DNA of 64,000 bases. Origin: Acidimicrobiaceae bacterium. GTDB lineage: Bacteria > Actinomycetota > Acidimicrobiia > Acidimicrobiales > RAAP-2. Shown here piece by piece: positions 1 through 8,998 of the stretch. Both the position numbers and the translations under genes were made by a program. How positions within the stretch are numbered: position 1 is the first letter of the stretch; every line of letters begins with the position of its first letter. The notes beneath the pieces are model-generated. The model ran no database searches. It was not told the DNA's origin and saw only the letters and a list, made by a program, of their open reading frames with translations. The stretch spans positions 1-64,000 of the forward strand of contig PLWZ01000037.1 of the NCBI GenBank assembly GCA_003151235.1, read 5' to 3'.

Positions 1-15
1 CTTAGGGCCCTCCGC

Positions 16-774
16 CTAGCGACCGCCGAGGATGTTCCCGAGTGCGCTCGCGACGGCGCCACCCGCCGCACCAGCAGCGGCCGGGTGGCTATCCCCCCCC
101 AGGTAGGGCTGCATGGCTCCGGCAAGGATCGGCATCGGCATCGACTGGAGCCACACCCGGCCCGGCCCGGTCAACACCACCCAGTGGTGCCCGTCCGCCC
201 CGAAGTAGCGGTTGGCGACCCCGGGGACGCGGATGACCGAGAAGTTGACGGAGGACTGGAACAGCCCCACATGGCCCGGGTGGACGCGCATGACCTGGCC
301 GGGCTGGAGGTCGTAGACCATCACCTCGCCCGACAACTCGATCCACGCTTGGCCGGTCCCCCCGATTTTCTGGAGCAAGAACCCCTCGCCCCCGAATATG
401 CCCCCCCGGAACGACTGTTGCAGCGCGACCGAGATCTGCACGCCCGGCGTGCCGGCCAAGAAGCCGTGCCGGTGAGCCAGGTACTCCTGGTCGAGCTCGA
501 TCGGGAAGATGGTGCCGGGCAGCTTGGCCGCGAAGGCGATCATGCCGGGTGCCCCCTCGGCCGTGAAGGTGTTGAAGAGGAACGTGCTGCCGCCCGCGGC
601 GCGCTTGACCGCACCGAGCAGGCCCTTGCCGCCCGCTCCGCCACCCATGCCGGTCGTCATCTGGATGCTGTCGGTCATCCAGGAGAACTCACCGTCTTCG
701 GAGAGGACACTCTCACCAGGATCGAGCGAGATCTCGAGCACCTGGAGCACCGAACCCTTGACCTGGTGCTGCAT
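16..774 (-). CDS. AIM24 / TIGR00266 family protein
   Basis: 252-residue protein of the AIM24 (formerly DUF124) family, a beta-rich fold of unknown biochemical role. The first half carries the family's Phe/Gly-rich core (GGSTFLFNTF, then EYLAHRHGFLAGTPGV), and the second half has GGEGFLLQKIGGTGQAWIEL followed by the usual gene-end pattern. The C-terminus is Ala/Gly-rich and flexible. I chose ATG 774 because a GGGGAGG ribosome-binding site precedes it at the right distance; the frame stays open further upstream, but that part is Arg-rich and not family-like. No signal peptide is seen, so it is probably cytoplasmic. The family call is firm, the function unknown. Confidence 0.85.
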   Translation of the reverse strand: MQHQVKGSVLQVLEISLDPGESVLSEDGEFSWMTDSIQMTTGMGGGAGGKGLLGAVKRAAGGSTFLFNTFTAEGAPGMIAFAAKLPGTIFPIELDQEYLAHRHGFLAGTPGVQISVALQQSFRGGIFGGEGFLLQKIGGTGQAWIELSGEVMVYDLQPGQVMRVHPGHVGLFQSSVNFSVIRVPGVANRYFGADGHHWVVLTGPGRVWLQSMPMPILAGAMQPYLGGDSHPAAAGAAGGAVASALGNILGGR

Positions 775-907
775 GAGGTTCCTCCCCTTGTCCCGGCCAT
801 CGGGCGGCCGACGCGACTCAGGGTACTTCGGGCGCGATGCACGCGCAGATGGGGCGCGGGAAGAATTGAGCAGCGAATTAGCGCGACTGGCTCGTCGCGC
901 CGAGCGG

Positions 908-1528
908 TCAGGACGAGCGAGACCCCGAGGTGCTGGTCGGGCCGCAGGTGACCTGCACACCGGCAGGGCCGTTTCCGGAGAGCGCGGCCGAGCTCAACGG
1001 CACCGAGATCGAGAGCGACTCGGACTCGCTGCCGGACAACCGCTGCGACCCCGAGCTCGACGCACCCACGACGCCGTGGCTCGTGCTGACCACGGCGCGG
1101 CAGGTCGCCCGGCCGGTCTGGGTCGACTCGTTGGCCACAACGAAGGTGACGTTTGCCCTTGGCGTCGTCGTCGCGGACCTCTGACCCGGCACCGTCTGGA
1201 AATGGACGGCGCTCACCGCGTACGACGGGGCCGGCGGGCCCACCGCGAGGATGGCCACCCAGGTGCCGATCGAGCCGACAACGACGGTCACCGCGGTGAC
1301 GAGGGCCATGGCCCGAACGATGCGGGAGCGCCGGTAGGGCCTCTCATCGTCGTCATGCCCGAACGGGCCCTCTGACCAACCCCAGTCGTCGCCGGAGTCA
1401 TCGGCTCCCGATCCGTCGTCCCCCTGGCCGGACCCAGGGAGGGGTCGGGCGGGCTCGCGCACCGAAAGGAGCAGGTCGGTCTCGGTCACCGCTTGCGAGG
1501 CTAGCGCCGCGCCGGTCTCGTCACCCAC
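908..1528 (-). CDS. hypothetical single-pass membrane protein
   Basis: 206 residues starting at GTG 1528. The first ~65 residues are acidic and disordered (runs of Asp/Gly). An Arg-rich stretch and one membrane helix follow (about residues 70-97), then an exported Ser/Thr-rich domain with two Cys residues (ATCRAVV and VTCGP) that could form a disulfide. The layout is an inside-N, outside-C anchored protein. The extracellular part resembles small FxLYD-like beta domains (NVTFVVANES), but I cannot assign it securely. It lies downstream of nothing obvious and diverges from the MpaB-like gene. Confidence 0.6.
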   Translation of the reverse strand: MGDETGAALASQAVTETDLLLSVREPARPLPGSGQGDDGSGADDSGDDWGWSEGPFGHDDDERPYRRSRIVRAMALVTAVTVVVGSIGTWVAILAVGPPAPSYAVSAVHFQTVPGQRSATTTPRANVTFVVANESTQTGRATCRAVVSTSHGVVGASSSGSQRLSGSESESLSISVPLSSAALSGNGPAGVQVTCGPTSTSGSRSS

Positions 1529-1575
1529 CAGTGCTCACAGCCGCCGCGGGCGGCCGTGCGTGCGAAGCTGGTTGC

Positions 1576-2538
1576 ATGACCGCCGAGCCCGAGGCCAGCC
1601 AGGACCACGATCACCGGCCGACGCTCCCCGATCCGCTCGATCGGGCGATTCGTCTGGGCGGTGCCGTCGCCACCACTCCCCTGCGGTTGCTCTCGACCCT
1701 GGCCGACCCCATTCGCGACGACATCGGTCGCGGCGTCCGGCGATCGTTCGGGATCTCGGGTGAACCACGCCCGAGATCCATGGATCCGAAGACGGCGTAC
1801 GTCCACCCCGACAGCGTCATCCGGATCGTGCACAGCGACCTCGGGGCCATGATGATCGGCGGGCTGAGCGCGTTGATGCTCCAAGCGTTGCACCCACTCG
1901 CGATGGCGGGGGTAGCCGACCACTCGGCATACGAGGACGACCCGATCGGCAGGCTCCGCCGCACGGCCAACTTCGTCGCAACGACCACGTTCGGGACCTC
2001 GGCCGAGGCCAGGGTCGCCATCAACCATGTTCGGGCGGTCCACCGCCGCGTCCACGGGATCGCACCCGACGGCCGCTCGTACGACGCATCTGACCCGGAG
2101 CTGTTGACCTGGGTCCATGCGGCCGAGATGTACTGCTTCCTCGAGGCCACGCAGCGCTTCGGGGCTCGGCGCCTCGCCAAGTCCGAATGCGACGCCTATT
2201 ACGACGAGACCGCTCCGGTCGCGATCGAGCTCGGGGCCGAGTGGGTCCCGCGCTCGGTCGACGAGATGGACGCCTACTTCATGCGCGTCCGCAACAACCT
2301 CTACGGCGGTGCGCAGGCGATCGCGGCGCGGGACTTCTTGCTGCGGGGGGTCGCCCGCAAGCCCGAAGACCGGGCCGTGTACGGGTTGATCGCCGCGGCC
2401 GGTGTGGGCCTCCTACCGCGTTGGGCACGGGCGAAGCTGAGGATCCCGGCGTTCCCGCTCGTCGACGCCACGGTCGTCACCCCGGCGGCCCGGGTGCTCT
2501 GCACAGGCCTGCGGTGGGCGGTCCCGCCGCGGCGTTGA
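1576..2538 (+). CDS. MpaB-family (DUF2236) oxygenase-like protein
   Basis: 320-residue protein of the DUF2236 family, which includes MpaB and the haem-dependent latex-clearing oxygenases. The mostly helical core has the family hallmarks: an early Leu/Met-rich helix with LMLQALHPLAMAGVADHS (conserved His near residue 100), a VRAVHRRVHG segment and an HAAEMYCFLEATQRFG helix. ATG 1576 is preferred over earlier in-frame codons because family similarity begins just after it. The haem cofactor and the substrate are unproven here. The gene stands alone, divergent from the membrane protein and convergent with the SDR gene. Confidence 0.85.
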   Translation: MTAEPEASQDHDHRPTLPDPLDRAIRLGGAVATTPLRLLSTLADPIRDDIGRGVRRSFGISGEPRPRSMDPKTAYVHPDSVIRIVHSDLGAMMIGGLSALMLQALHPLAMAGVADHSAYEDDPIGRLRRTANFVATTTFGTSAEARVAINHVRAVHRRVHGIAPDGRSYDASDPELLTWVHAAEMYCFLEATQRFGARRLAKSECDAYYDETAPVAIELGAEWVPRSVDEMDAYFMRVRNNLYGGAQAIAARDFLLRGVARKPEDRAVYGLIAAAGVGLLPRWARAKLRIPAFPLVDATVVTPAARVLCTGLRWAVPPRR

Positions 2539-2542
2539 TCGC

Positions 2543-3298
2543 TCAGCGGGTCAGACCGAAGCCGCCGTCGAGCACCATGATCTCGCCGGTCACGTATTGG
2601 TTCTCGGCCAGGAACATGACGACGTCGGCGACGTCGTCGGCGGTGGCGGGCCGCTGCATCGGGGCCACGTGGCGATAGCCCTCCCGGGCCCCTTCCCAGG
2701 TCTCGGTGCGCGGGGTGTCGACAAGGCCCGGAGCCACTGCGTTCACCCGAACGTCGGGGCCCATAACCTTTGCCAGGAGCTCGGTCATGTGGTTGGTGGC
2801 GGCCTTTGAGCATGCGTACGGGACCGAGCTGCCCACCTCGCGGATGCCGGCCAGCGACGTCACGTTCACGATGGATCCCTTCGACTCGGCCAGCGCCGGT
2901 GCCGCGGCGACGGTCAGGGCCCACGGGCCGAACACATTGACCGAGAAGACCTCCTTCCAGATCTCGAGCGGAGCATCGTTGAGGTTCTGGTGTGGGATGA
3001 CCGGGCCGATGCCGGCGTTGTTCACCAGCACGTCGATGCGGTCCCATTCGCCGAGCGCGACGTCGACCAGCCGGGCGCACTCCTGCTCGTCACCCACATC
3101 GGCCCGCACGTAACGGGCCCCCGGTAGCGAGTCGGCGACGGCCTGGCCCGCCTCGACCGAGTGGAACGAGTTGACGAGGACCGACGCGCCGAGCCCGGCG
3201 AACCGCCTTGCCACCGCCGCGCCGATCCCGCTCGAGGACCCGGTGACGAGGGCCACCTTGCCCTTCCAGCGACCGGTCCCGCCGTCGTTCCCACTCAT
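2543..3298 (-). CDS. short-chain dehydrogenase/reductase
   Basis: 251-residue classical SDR, an NAD(P)-dependent oxidoreductase. Seen in order: the cofactor motif TGSSSGIG near the N-terminus, NNAGIG, the catalytic Ser in VNVTSLAG and the Tyr/Lys pair in YACSK. The end NQYVTGEIMVLDGGFGLTR is typical of the family. The length is normal. Its ATG overlaps the stop of the upstream aldose-epimerase gene by four bases (ATGA), so the two are very likely co-translated, suggesting sugar or polyol metabolism. The substrate cannot be told from sequence. Confidence 0.92.
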   Translation of the reverse strand: MSGNDGGTGRWKGKVALVTGSSSGIGAAVARRFAGLGASVLVNSFHSVEAGQAVADSLPGARYVRADVGDEQECARLVDVALGEWDRIDVLVNNAGIGPVIPHQNLNDAPLEIWKEVFSVNVFGPWALTVAAAPALAESKGSIVNVTSLAGIREVGSSVPYACSKAATNHMTELLAKVMGPDVRVNAVAPGLVDTPRTETWEGAREGYRHVAPMQRPATADDVADVVMFLAENQYVTGEIMVLDGGFGLTR

Positions 3299-4269
3299 CG
3301 CGCCACCATCCCCCACGCCCCTTCCCACTGTTGCCCCGGCTCCAAGATGATGAGCCCGCGACCCGAACGGAAGGCGTCGGGCGGGCACGTCATAGGTTCC
3401 ACTGCGACGGCGCGCCGCCGGTCGCTCGGATCCAAGGTGTCCCCGGTGTAGCACATGAGGTAACCGAAACCCTCGTCCGTCCAGAGCCGGGTCGCCGTTT
3501 CGTCGCCGGCGTCGGTGAGCTCGATCCAGGCGCGCCCGTCGGCCCCGCGTTCGATCCCGGTGTAGGCGGTGTCGAGTTGGGTTGGCCCGATCGGGCGGGG
3601 CGCCGTGAAGTCGTACTCGGTGCCGCTGACCGCTCGCACCTCGCCGGTCGGAAGCCCGCGCTGGTCGAGGACCAGCCGCTCGTGGGCCGGCAGTGACAGC
3701 ACCGCCGTGTCGATCTGCGGGGCGCTCGGCTGGAGGTAGGGATGGAACCCGAGACCGAACGGCAGCGCCGACCCACCGACGTTGGTGGCCACGGTGGTGA
3801 CGCTGAGCCCGTCGCGGCCCAACCGGTATTCGACGCGGAGCAGGAGGTTGAAGGGGTAGCCGGGCGTCGGGAACACGTGGCAGAGCGCCGCGACCAGGTT
3901 CTGGGCCTTCGCCTCCAGCACCCAGGGCATCCAACGCACCAGGCCGTGGATGGCGTTGTTGCGCTCCGGTTCGTCGAGGGCGGCCTGGGCCTCGATCTGC
4001 TCGAAGCGATAGCGCCCGTCGCCAAGGCGGTTCGGCCACGGGGCCAGCACCTGGCCCCGGCCCCCGTGCGCCCACTCGTCGGCGGCGAAGCCGGCCAGGA
4101 TCGGGCGCTCGTCGAGCGTGTAGGAACGCAGCGTGGCGCCGACCTCGGTGACCACGACGCGCTGGCGGCCGTGGGCGATCTCCCACTGCGTGCCGGTCAG
4201 CGATCGGGCCGAGGCCGAAATGGGGCCCGAACTGCTGGGACTGGCCGATCGAGAGTTGGGCGGAGCCAT
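3295..4269 (-). CDS. aldose 1-epimerase (GalM-like)
   Basis: 324-residue mutarotase-fold protein expected to interconvert alpha and beta anomers of a hexose. Landmarks are APWPNRL, the first active-site His in NAIHGLVRW, the second in GFHPYLQ and the conserved VEPMTCPPDAF block. ATG 4269 gives a normal family length; the frame stays open upstream only as the antisense of surE. The gene is divergent from surE (63-base gap, which must hold both promoters) and is coupled by ATGA to the SDR that follows. A D-hexose-6-phosphate epimerase is a less likely alternative. Confidence 0.88.
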   Translation of the reverse strand: MAPPNSRSASPSSSGPISASARSLTGTQWEIAHGRQRVVVTEVGATLRSYTLDERPILAGFAADEWAHGGRGQVLAPWPNRLGDGRYRFEQIEAQAALDEPERNNAIHGLVRWMPWVLEAKAQNLVAALCHVFPTPGYPFNLLLRVEYRLGRDGLSVTTVATNVGGSALPFGLGFHPYLQPSAPQIDTAVLSLPAHERLVLDQRGLPTGEVRAVSGTEYDFTAPRPIGPTQLDTAYTGIERGADGRAWIELTDAGDETATRLWTDEGFGYLMCYTGDTLDPSDRRRAVAVEPMTCPPDAFRSGRGLIILEPGQQWEGAWGMVAR

Positions 4270-4332
4270 GGAGGAAGTGGCGTCTCGCCACCGAACTTCG
4301 GACCGAAACGCCGGCGGTATCGTACTGGGGAA

Positions 4333-5163
4333 GTGCGCATCCTGGTCACCAACGACGACGGTGTGCACGCCCCCGGCCTGGCTGCGATGGTGCAGGCGCT
4401 GGCCCACTGGGCCAAGGAGACCGACGGCCACGAGATCGTCGTCGTCGCCCCCCTCGAGAACCACTCCGGCGCATCCGCCGCGGTCGGCACCGTCTACGAG
4501 CGCCAGGCCGTGGACTTCCACCGGGTCTCGATCGAGGGTGCCGAGGAGATCCCCACATACGGCCTCGACGCCTCCCCGGCCCTGTCGGTCATCATCGGTG
4601 CCTTCGGCGCCTTCGGCCCCAAGCCTGACCTGATCATCTCGGGCATCAACCTCGGCGTGAACGTCGGCCGATCGATTCTGCATTCGGGCACCGTCGGTGC
4701 GGCGCTCACCGGCGCGCAGCACGGGCTGCGTGGTCTTGCGGTATCGATGCGCTCACTCCCCGAGCCACGCCAGTGGGAAACGGCATCGGCGGCCGCGATC
4801 TCGATGATCCCAGTTGTCTCGGCCGCACCTCCGAAAACCGTGTTCAACCTCAACGTGCCGGCAGTACCGCTCGGCCAACTGCGAGGCGTCGTGTCGGCCC
4901 GGATCAGCGATGCCGGCATCGTGCAGGGAGCGCGTGCCGGCATCACGAACGGGGACGCGGGGTCGATCGAGCTGGTGCTCGGGACGGCGGTGCCCTCGCT
5001 CGGCGACACCTCCGACGAGGGCCCGTCCGAGGACGGCGCGCTGATCGCAGCCGGGTACGCGTCGTTGACCGCGTTGCGGGGCGTCGGCGAGGACGATCGG
5101 CCCGAGACCCAGGCGATCGTCGAGCGGGCCATCAAGGAAGCAAACCGGCTCCTCGCCCTCTGA
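4333..5163 (+). CDS. surE: 5'/3'-nucleotidase SurE
   Basis: 276-residue SurE, a metal-dependent nucleoside monophosphatase for stationary-phase survival. The metal site is clear: NDDGVHAPG at residues 6-14, then NHSG and SGINLGVNVGRS. The start is GTG 4333; only a GGGGAA stretch lies directly in front and the spacing is too short for a good ribosome-binding site, so the message may be leaderless (an AT-richer TATCGT stands about ten bases upstream). The protein is slightly longer than E. coli SurE because of an acidic C-terminal insert. A hydrolase gene follows on the same strand. Confidence 0.92.
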   Translation: MRILVTNDDGVHAPGLAAMVQALAHWAKETDGHEIVVVAPLENHSGASAAVGTVYERQAVDFHRVSIEGAEEIPTYGLDASPALSVIIGAFGAFGPKPDLIISGINLGVNVGRSILHSGTVGAALTGAQHGLRGLAVSMRSLPEPRQWETASAAAISMIPVVSAAPPKTVFNLNVPAVPLGQLRGVVSARISDAGIVQGARAGITNGDAGSIELVLGTAVPSLGDTSDEGPSEDGALIAAGYASLTALRGVGEDDRPETQAIVERAIKEANRLLAL

Positions 5164-5231
5164 CCTGGTACAACGCCGAGGTCCCGGCGCGAACGGACTC
5201 GCGCAGACCGGGCGTGGAATCATGTGCAGCC

Positions 5232-6101
5232 ATGCCGCATCAGCTCCGGACCTTCTACGACGACGGCGTCACGCTGTCATACGAGGTGTTCGGCAAGGGC
5301 GACCGCGTCCTCGTCTACCTCCACGGGATCCTGCTCGACTCGTTCGTCAACCACCGGCTGGCCGAGGACCTGGCCGACGCCGGGTACCGGGTCATCCTGC
5401 TCGACCTCCCGGGGCACGGCCGATCGGACAAGCCTCATTCGATCGCGCTGCACCGCATGGACTCGTACGCCAGGCGGGTCGTCCGGCTGCTCGACGAGCT
5501 CGGCATCGAGAAGGCGGCCGTAGGGGGCGTTTCACTCGGAGCCGACATCACGCTGCAGCTCGCTCTCGTCGCGCCGGAGCGGCTCACCGGGATGGTCCTC
5601 GAGATGCCCGTCCTCGAACAAGCCGTCCCGGCAGCGCTGCTGGTCTTCGCACCGGTGCTGTTCGCGGCGAACTACGCGGCCCCGGTCCTCCGGGCCCTGC
5701 TCCGCCTGGCCCGCCGGATCCCGAGGGAGCGCCTCGGTGTCGTGGGCACCGTCCTCGGCCCGGTCGAGCTCGACCCCGACGACATCGCGGCGGTGCTGAA
5801 AGGCGTGGTGGTGGGTCCGGTGGCCCCGACCGTCGCAGAGCGGGTCTCTATGACGACACCGACGCTCGTCATCGGGCATCGCTCCGACCGGGTGCACCCG
5901 TTCGGCGACGCCGCCAGGTTGGCCGCGCAGCTCCCCGACGCGCGATTCGTCGAAGCCCGCTCGATCCTCGAGCTGCGGCTCCGACCGGCCCGCCTCACCG
6001 CCGAGATCACCCAGTTCCTCGACCAGTTGTGGGACACGGGTCACGCCGGGCGGGTCGAACTCGAGGAAGAGTCCGCCGGGGGCGGCACCGCGGGGCTCTG
6101 A
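5232..6101 (+). CDS. alpha/beta hydrolase, catalytic His apparently missing
   Basis: 289-residue alpha/beta-hydrolase-fold protein. It has the oxyanion segment VYLHGILLDS, the nucleophile elbow GGVSLGAD (Ser near residue 105) and the acid-loop candidate IGHRSDRVHP. Where the family has a Gly-His pair before the last helix, this protein reads RSILELRLRPARL, so the usual catalytic His is not seen. It may use another residue or be non-catalytic. The start is ATG 5232; an in-frame GTG at 5214 would add six residues. It follows surE on the same strand after 68 bases. Confidence 0.8.
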   Translation: MPHQLRTFYDDGVTLSYEVFGKGDRVLVYLHGILLDSFVNHRLAEDLADAGYRVILLDLPGHGRSDKPHSIALHRMDSYARRVVRLLDELGIEKAAVGGVSLGADITLQLALVAPERLTGMVLEMPVLEQAVPAALLVFAPVLFAANYAAPVLRALLRLARRIPRERLGVVGTVLGPVELDPDDIAAVLKGVVVGPVAPTVAERVSMTTPTLVIGHRSDRVHPFGDAARLAAQLPDARFVEARSILELRLRPARLTAEITQFLDQLWDTGHAGRVELEEESAGGGTAGL

Positions 6102-6110
6102 GCCTGCGCT

Positions 6111-6575
6111 TCAGTCGTCGGGTCCCGGTTTCCCCCGGGTGCGCTTCGTCTCGGATCTCGTCCTCTTGTCGGCGAGTCGGCGTTCCTTCGATCCCTTCGT
6201 CGGGGCGGTCGGCCGCCTGACCGGCTGGGTCTTCAGGCCCTCGGCCAGCCGGGTGACGAGCCGGTCGAGCGCGACCTGCCGGTTGCGGGCCTGTGAGCGG
6301 TCCTCGCCGGCGCTGGCTCGCACGACCGGTCCGATTCGCTCCAACAGCCGGGCCCGTTGGCGCGGGCCGAGGCTGGCCGACGCCACCACATCGAATCGCA
6401 CCTCAACCCGGGAGCTGGCCCGGTTGGCGTGCTGGCCGCCCGGACCGCCCGAGGTGGTGGCGCGCCACTCCACCTCGTCGAGTGGGATCAAGAGCGACCG
6501 CCCGACCCGGAGGCGCTGGCGATAGGGGCCCTCCTCTGAGGGCTGGAGGTCCTCAGTCGTCGAATCCGGGGCCAT
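6111..6575 (-). CDS. arfB: peptidyl-tRNA hydrolase ArfB / release-factor-like protein
   Basis: 154-residue protein with only the catalytic domain of class I release factors and a basic tail, as in ArfB (YaeJ), which frees stalled ribosomes. The GGQ motif is present in TTSGGPGGQHANR, followed by SRVEVRF, the normal context. The C-terminus is rich in Lys and Arg (ERRLADKRTRSETKRTRG), matching the tail that enters the empty mRNA channel. There is no codon-recognition domain. It is convergent with the preceding hydrolase gene and divergent from the aldo/keto reductase. Confidence 0.92.
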   Translation of the reverse strand: MAPDSTTEDLQPSEEGPYRQRLRVGRSLLIPLDEVEWRATTSGGPGGQHANRASSRVEVRFDVVASASLGPRQRARLLERIGPVVRASAGEDRSQARNRQVALDRLVTRLAEGLKTQPVRRPTAPTKGSKERRLADKRTRSETKRTRGKPGPDD

Positions 6576-6642
6576 TTCTCGGAGCGTACGACCGTGATCA
6601 GGACGAAGGGGTGAATCTCGGGGTCATAGGTACGCTCGGAGG

Positions 6643-7641
6643 ATGGAACATCGTCACCTCGGCAACAGCGGCATGGTCGTCTCGGCGATCTCGTACGGGA
6701 ACTGGATCACCCACGGTGGCCAGGTCGAAGAAGATGCCGCGCTGGCCTGCGTGCGGGCCGCCCTCGACGCCGGCATCACCACCTTCGACACGGCCGACGT
6801 CTACGCGGGCGGGGCCGCCGAGGAGGTTCTCGGTCGGGCCCTGGTCGGCGTGCGGCGGGACTCCATAGAGATCTTCACCAAGGTCTTCTGGCCCACCGGA
6901 CCGAATCCCAATAACCGCGGCCTGTCCCGCAAGCACATCCTCGAGTCCTGCGACACGTCGCTCCGTCGGCTGAAGACCGACCACCTCGACCTGCTCCAGG
7001 CGCACCGCTACGACGTGGACACCCCGCTCGAGGAGACCCTGCGCGCGTTCGACGACCTGGTCCGCATGGGCAAGGTGCACTACATCGGGGTCTCCGAGTG
7101 GAGCGCCGCACAGATCGCCGATGCGGTGAAGATCGCCGCGGACATGGGCCTCGACCGCATCGTGTCCAACCAGCCCCAGTACTCGTTGCTGTGGCGGGTC
7201 ATCGAGCCGAAGGTCGTCCCCGAATGCGAGAAGGACGGCATCGGCCAGATCGTGTGGTCGCCGCTCGCCCAGGGCATCCTCACCGGGAAGTACCTCCCGG
7301 GGGCGCCGATCCCCGAGGGCAGCCGCGCCGCGTCGGACCAGGGTGCGATGTTCATCCGCCGTTTCCTCCGCGACGCGGTGCTCGAGCCGGTCCAGAAGTA
7401 CGTCGCGGTCTGCCGGGAGGCCGGCTACAGCCCGGCCGCGGTCGCGCTCGCATGGGTGCTCCGGAACCAAAACGTGTCGTCTGCGATCGTGGGCGCGACC
7501 AGGCCGGAGCAGGTGGTCGAGAACGTGACCGCCCTCGACGTCGAACTGAGCGACGACCTGGTGGCCGCCATCGAGGCCGCGCTGGCGCCGGCGGTGGTGA
7601 ACGACCCCGACCTGACGGTCAGCCCGCCCGGACGCGGCTAG
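6643..7641 (+). CDS. aldo/keto reductase
   Basis: 332-residue NADPH-dependent aldo/keto reductase, closest to the Kv-channel beta-subunit / YghZ-like group. The tetrad is visible: Asp and Tyr in TFDTADVYAGG, Lys in EIFTKVFWP and His in LLQAHRYD. The cofactor end AIVGATRPEQVVENV is also present. The start ATG is directly preceded by GGAGG with almost no spacing, so the start may be read from a leaderless or short-leader transcript. The following NADH dehydrogenase gene begins 22 bases on, so the two are probably one operon. Confidence 0.92.
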   Translation: MEHRHLGNSGMVVSAISYGNWITHGGQVEEDAALACVRAALDAGITTFDTADVYAGGAAEEVLGRALVGVRRDSIEIFTKVFWPTGPNPNNRGLSRKHILESCDTSLRRLKTDHLDLLQAHRYDVDTPLEETLRAFDDLVRMGKVHYIGVSEWSAAQIADAVKIAADMGLDRIVSNQPQYSLLWRVIEPKVVPECEKDGIGQIVWSPLAQGILTGKYLPGAPIPEGSRAASDQGAMFIRRFLRDAVLEPVQKYVAVCREAGYSPAAVALAWVLRNQNVSSAIVGATRPEQVVENVTALDVELSDDLVAAIEAALAPAVVNDPDLTVSPPGRG

Positions 7642-7663
7642 CGATGGGGACCGGGGCCGGATC

Positions 7664-8998
7664 GTGACAGTCGGCGCGCCCCACCGGGTCGTCGTGATCG
7701 GCGGCGGGTTCGGGGGGTTGTTCGCGCTTCGGGTGTTGCGACGGGCGCCGGTCGAGGTGACCGTCATCGACCGGACGAACCACCATCTCTTCCAACCGCT
7801 CCTCTACCAGGTCGCAACCGGGATCCTCTCGGCCGGAGAGATCGCCCCGCCGATCCGCGACGTGGTGCGCCACCAGCCGCGCACGACGGTGGTCCTCGGC
7901 GCGGTGACCGCGATCGACCTGACCGCGCGTACGGTCACCGCCCATCAGGGCGACTCGGCCCACACCCTCCCCTACGACAGCCTGATCGTCGCGGCGGGCT
8001 CGGAGACCTCCTACTTCGGCCACGACCACCTCAGCCGGTGGGCGCCCGGGATGAAGTCGATCGACGACGCGCTCGAGTTGCGGGGCCGGATCTTCGGTGC
8101 ATTCGAGATGGCCGAGGCCGAGTCGGACGAACGACGACGCGGCGAATGGCTGACCTTCGCCGTGGTGGGCGGTGGGCCGACCGGTGTCGAGATGGCCGGC
8201 CAGATCGTGGAGCTGTCGCAGCGTTCGTTGCAGCGCAACTTCCGCAACTTCGACCCGCGCTCGACCCGCGTCGTCCTCTTCGACGGTGGGACGAGCATCC
8301 TCCCGACGTTCGGTCCCCGGCTCGCCGCCAAGACCCGGCGGGATCTCGAGCGCCTGGGCATCGAGGTCCACCTCGACACTTTGGTCACCGACATCGACGA
8401 CCGGGGCGTCGATGTCAGGTTCGGGGACGGCTCGACCCGCCGGTTCGCCGCGCGTACCAAGATCTGGGCGGCCGGGGTCAAGGCGTCCGCGCTCGGAAGG
8501 ACGCTGGCCGAACAGTCGGGTGCAGACCTCGACCGGAACGGCCGGGTGCAGGTCCTCCCCGACTGCTCGCTCCCGGACCATCCCGAGGTGTTCGTGGTTG
8601 GCGACCTCATGGTGCTCGACGACCTGCCCGGTGTCGCCGAGGTGGCCATGCAGTCGGGCGCGCACGCCGCCCGGGTGATCGTCCGTCGCCAGGCCAAGGG
8701 TGGCGAGGGACCCGGGCAACCGCTGCGCTACCACGACCTCGGATCGATGGCCACGATCGCCCGCTTCAAGGGGGTGGCCAAGATCGGGCGGATCGAGATA
8801 GCCGGTTTCGTCGGCTGGGTCGCGTGGCTGGTGGTCCACCTGACGTTCCTGACCGGGTTCAAGAACCGGGTGTCGGCCCTCGGGCACTGGACGGTCAGCT
8901 TCCTTGGGAGGTCCCGGTCCGAACGGACCATCACCGAGCAGCAAATTGTCGCCCGCCTGGCCATCGAGGCCCAGGGGGACGCTGGGCGGACCCTCTAG
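7664..8998 (+). CDS. ndh: type II NADH dehydrogenase (NDH-2-like)
   Basis: 444-residue FAD protein that passes electrons from NADH to quinone at the inner face of the membrane without pumping protons. The FAD-binding GGGFGGL is at about residues 13-19 and HLFQPLLYQVATG follows; the NADH-binding GGGPTGVEMAG is in the middle, and a second FAD contact is VFVVGDL. The C-terminal FVGWVAWLVVHLTFLTGF is the expected membrane-associating helix. The start is GTG 7664. It is convergent with the acyl-CoA synthetase gene; the two stop codons overlap by a few bases. Confidence 0.92.
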   Translation: MTVGAPHRVVVIGGGFGGLFALRVLRRAPVEVTVIDRTNHHLFQPLLYQVATGILSAGEIAPPIRDVVRHQPRTTVVLGAVTAIDLTARTVTAHQGDSAHTLPYDSLIVAAGSETSYFGHDHLSRWAPGMKSIDDALELRGRIFGAFEMAEAESDERRRGEWLTFAVVGGGPTGVEMAGQIVELSQRSLQRNFRNFDPRSTRVVLFDGGTSILPTFGPRLAAKTRRDLERLGIEVHLDTLVTDIDDRGVDVRFGDGSTRRFAARTKIWAAGVKASALGRTLAEQSGADLDRNGRVQVLPDCSLPDHPEVFVVGDLMVLDDLPGVAEVAMQSGAHAARVIVRRQAKGGEGPGQPLRYHDLGSMATIARFKGVAKIGRIEIAGFVGWVAWLVVHLTFLTGFKNRVSALGHWTVSFLGRSRSERTITEQQIVARLAIEAQGDAGRTL

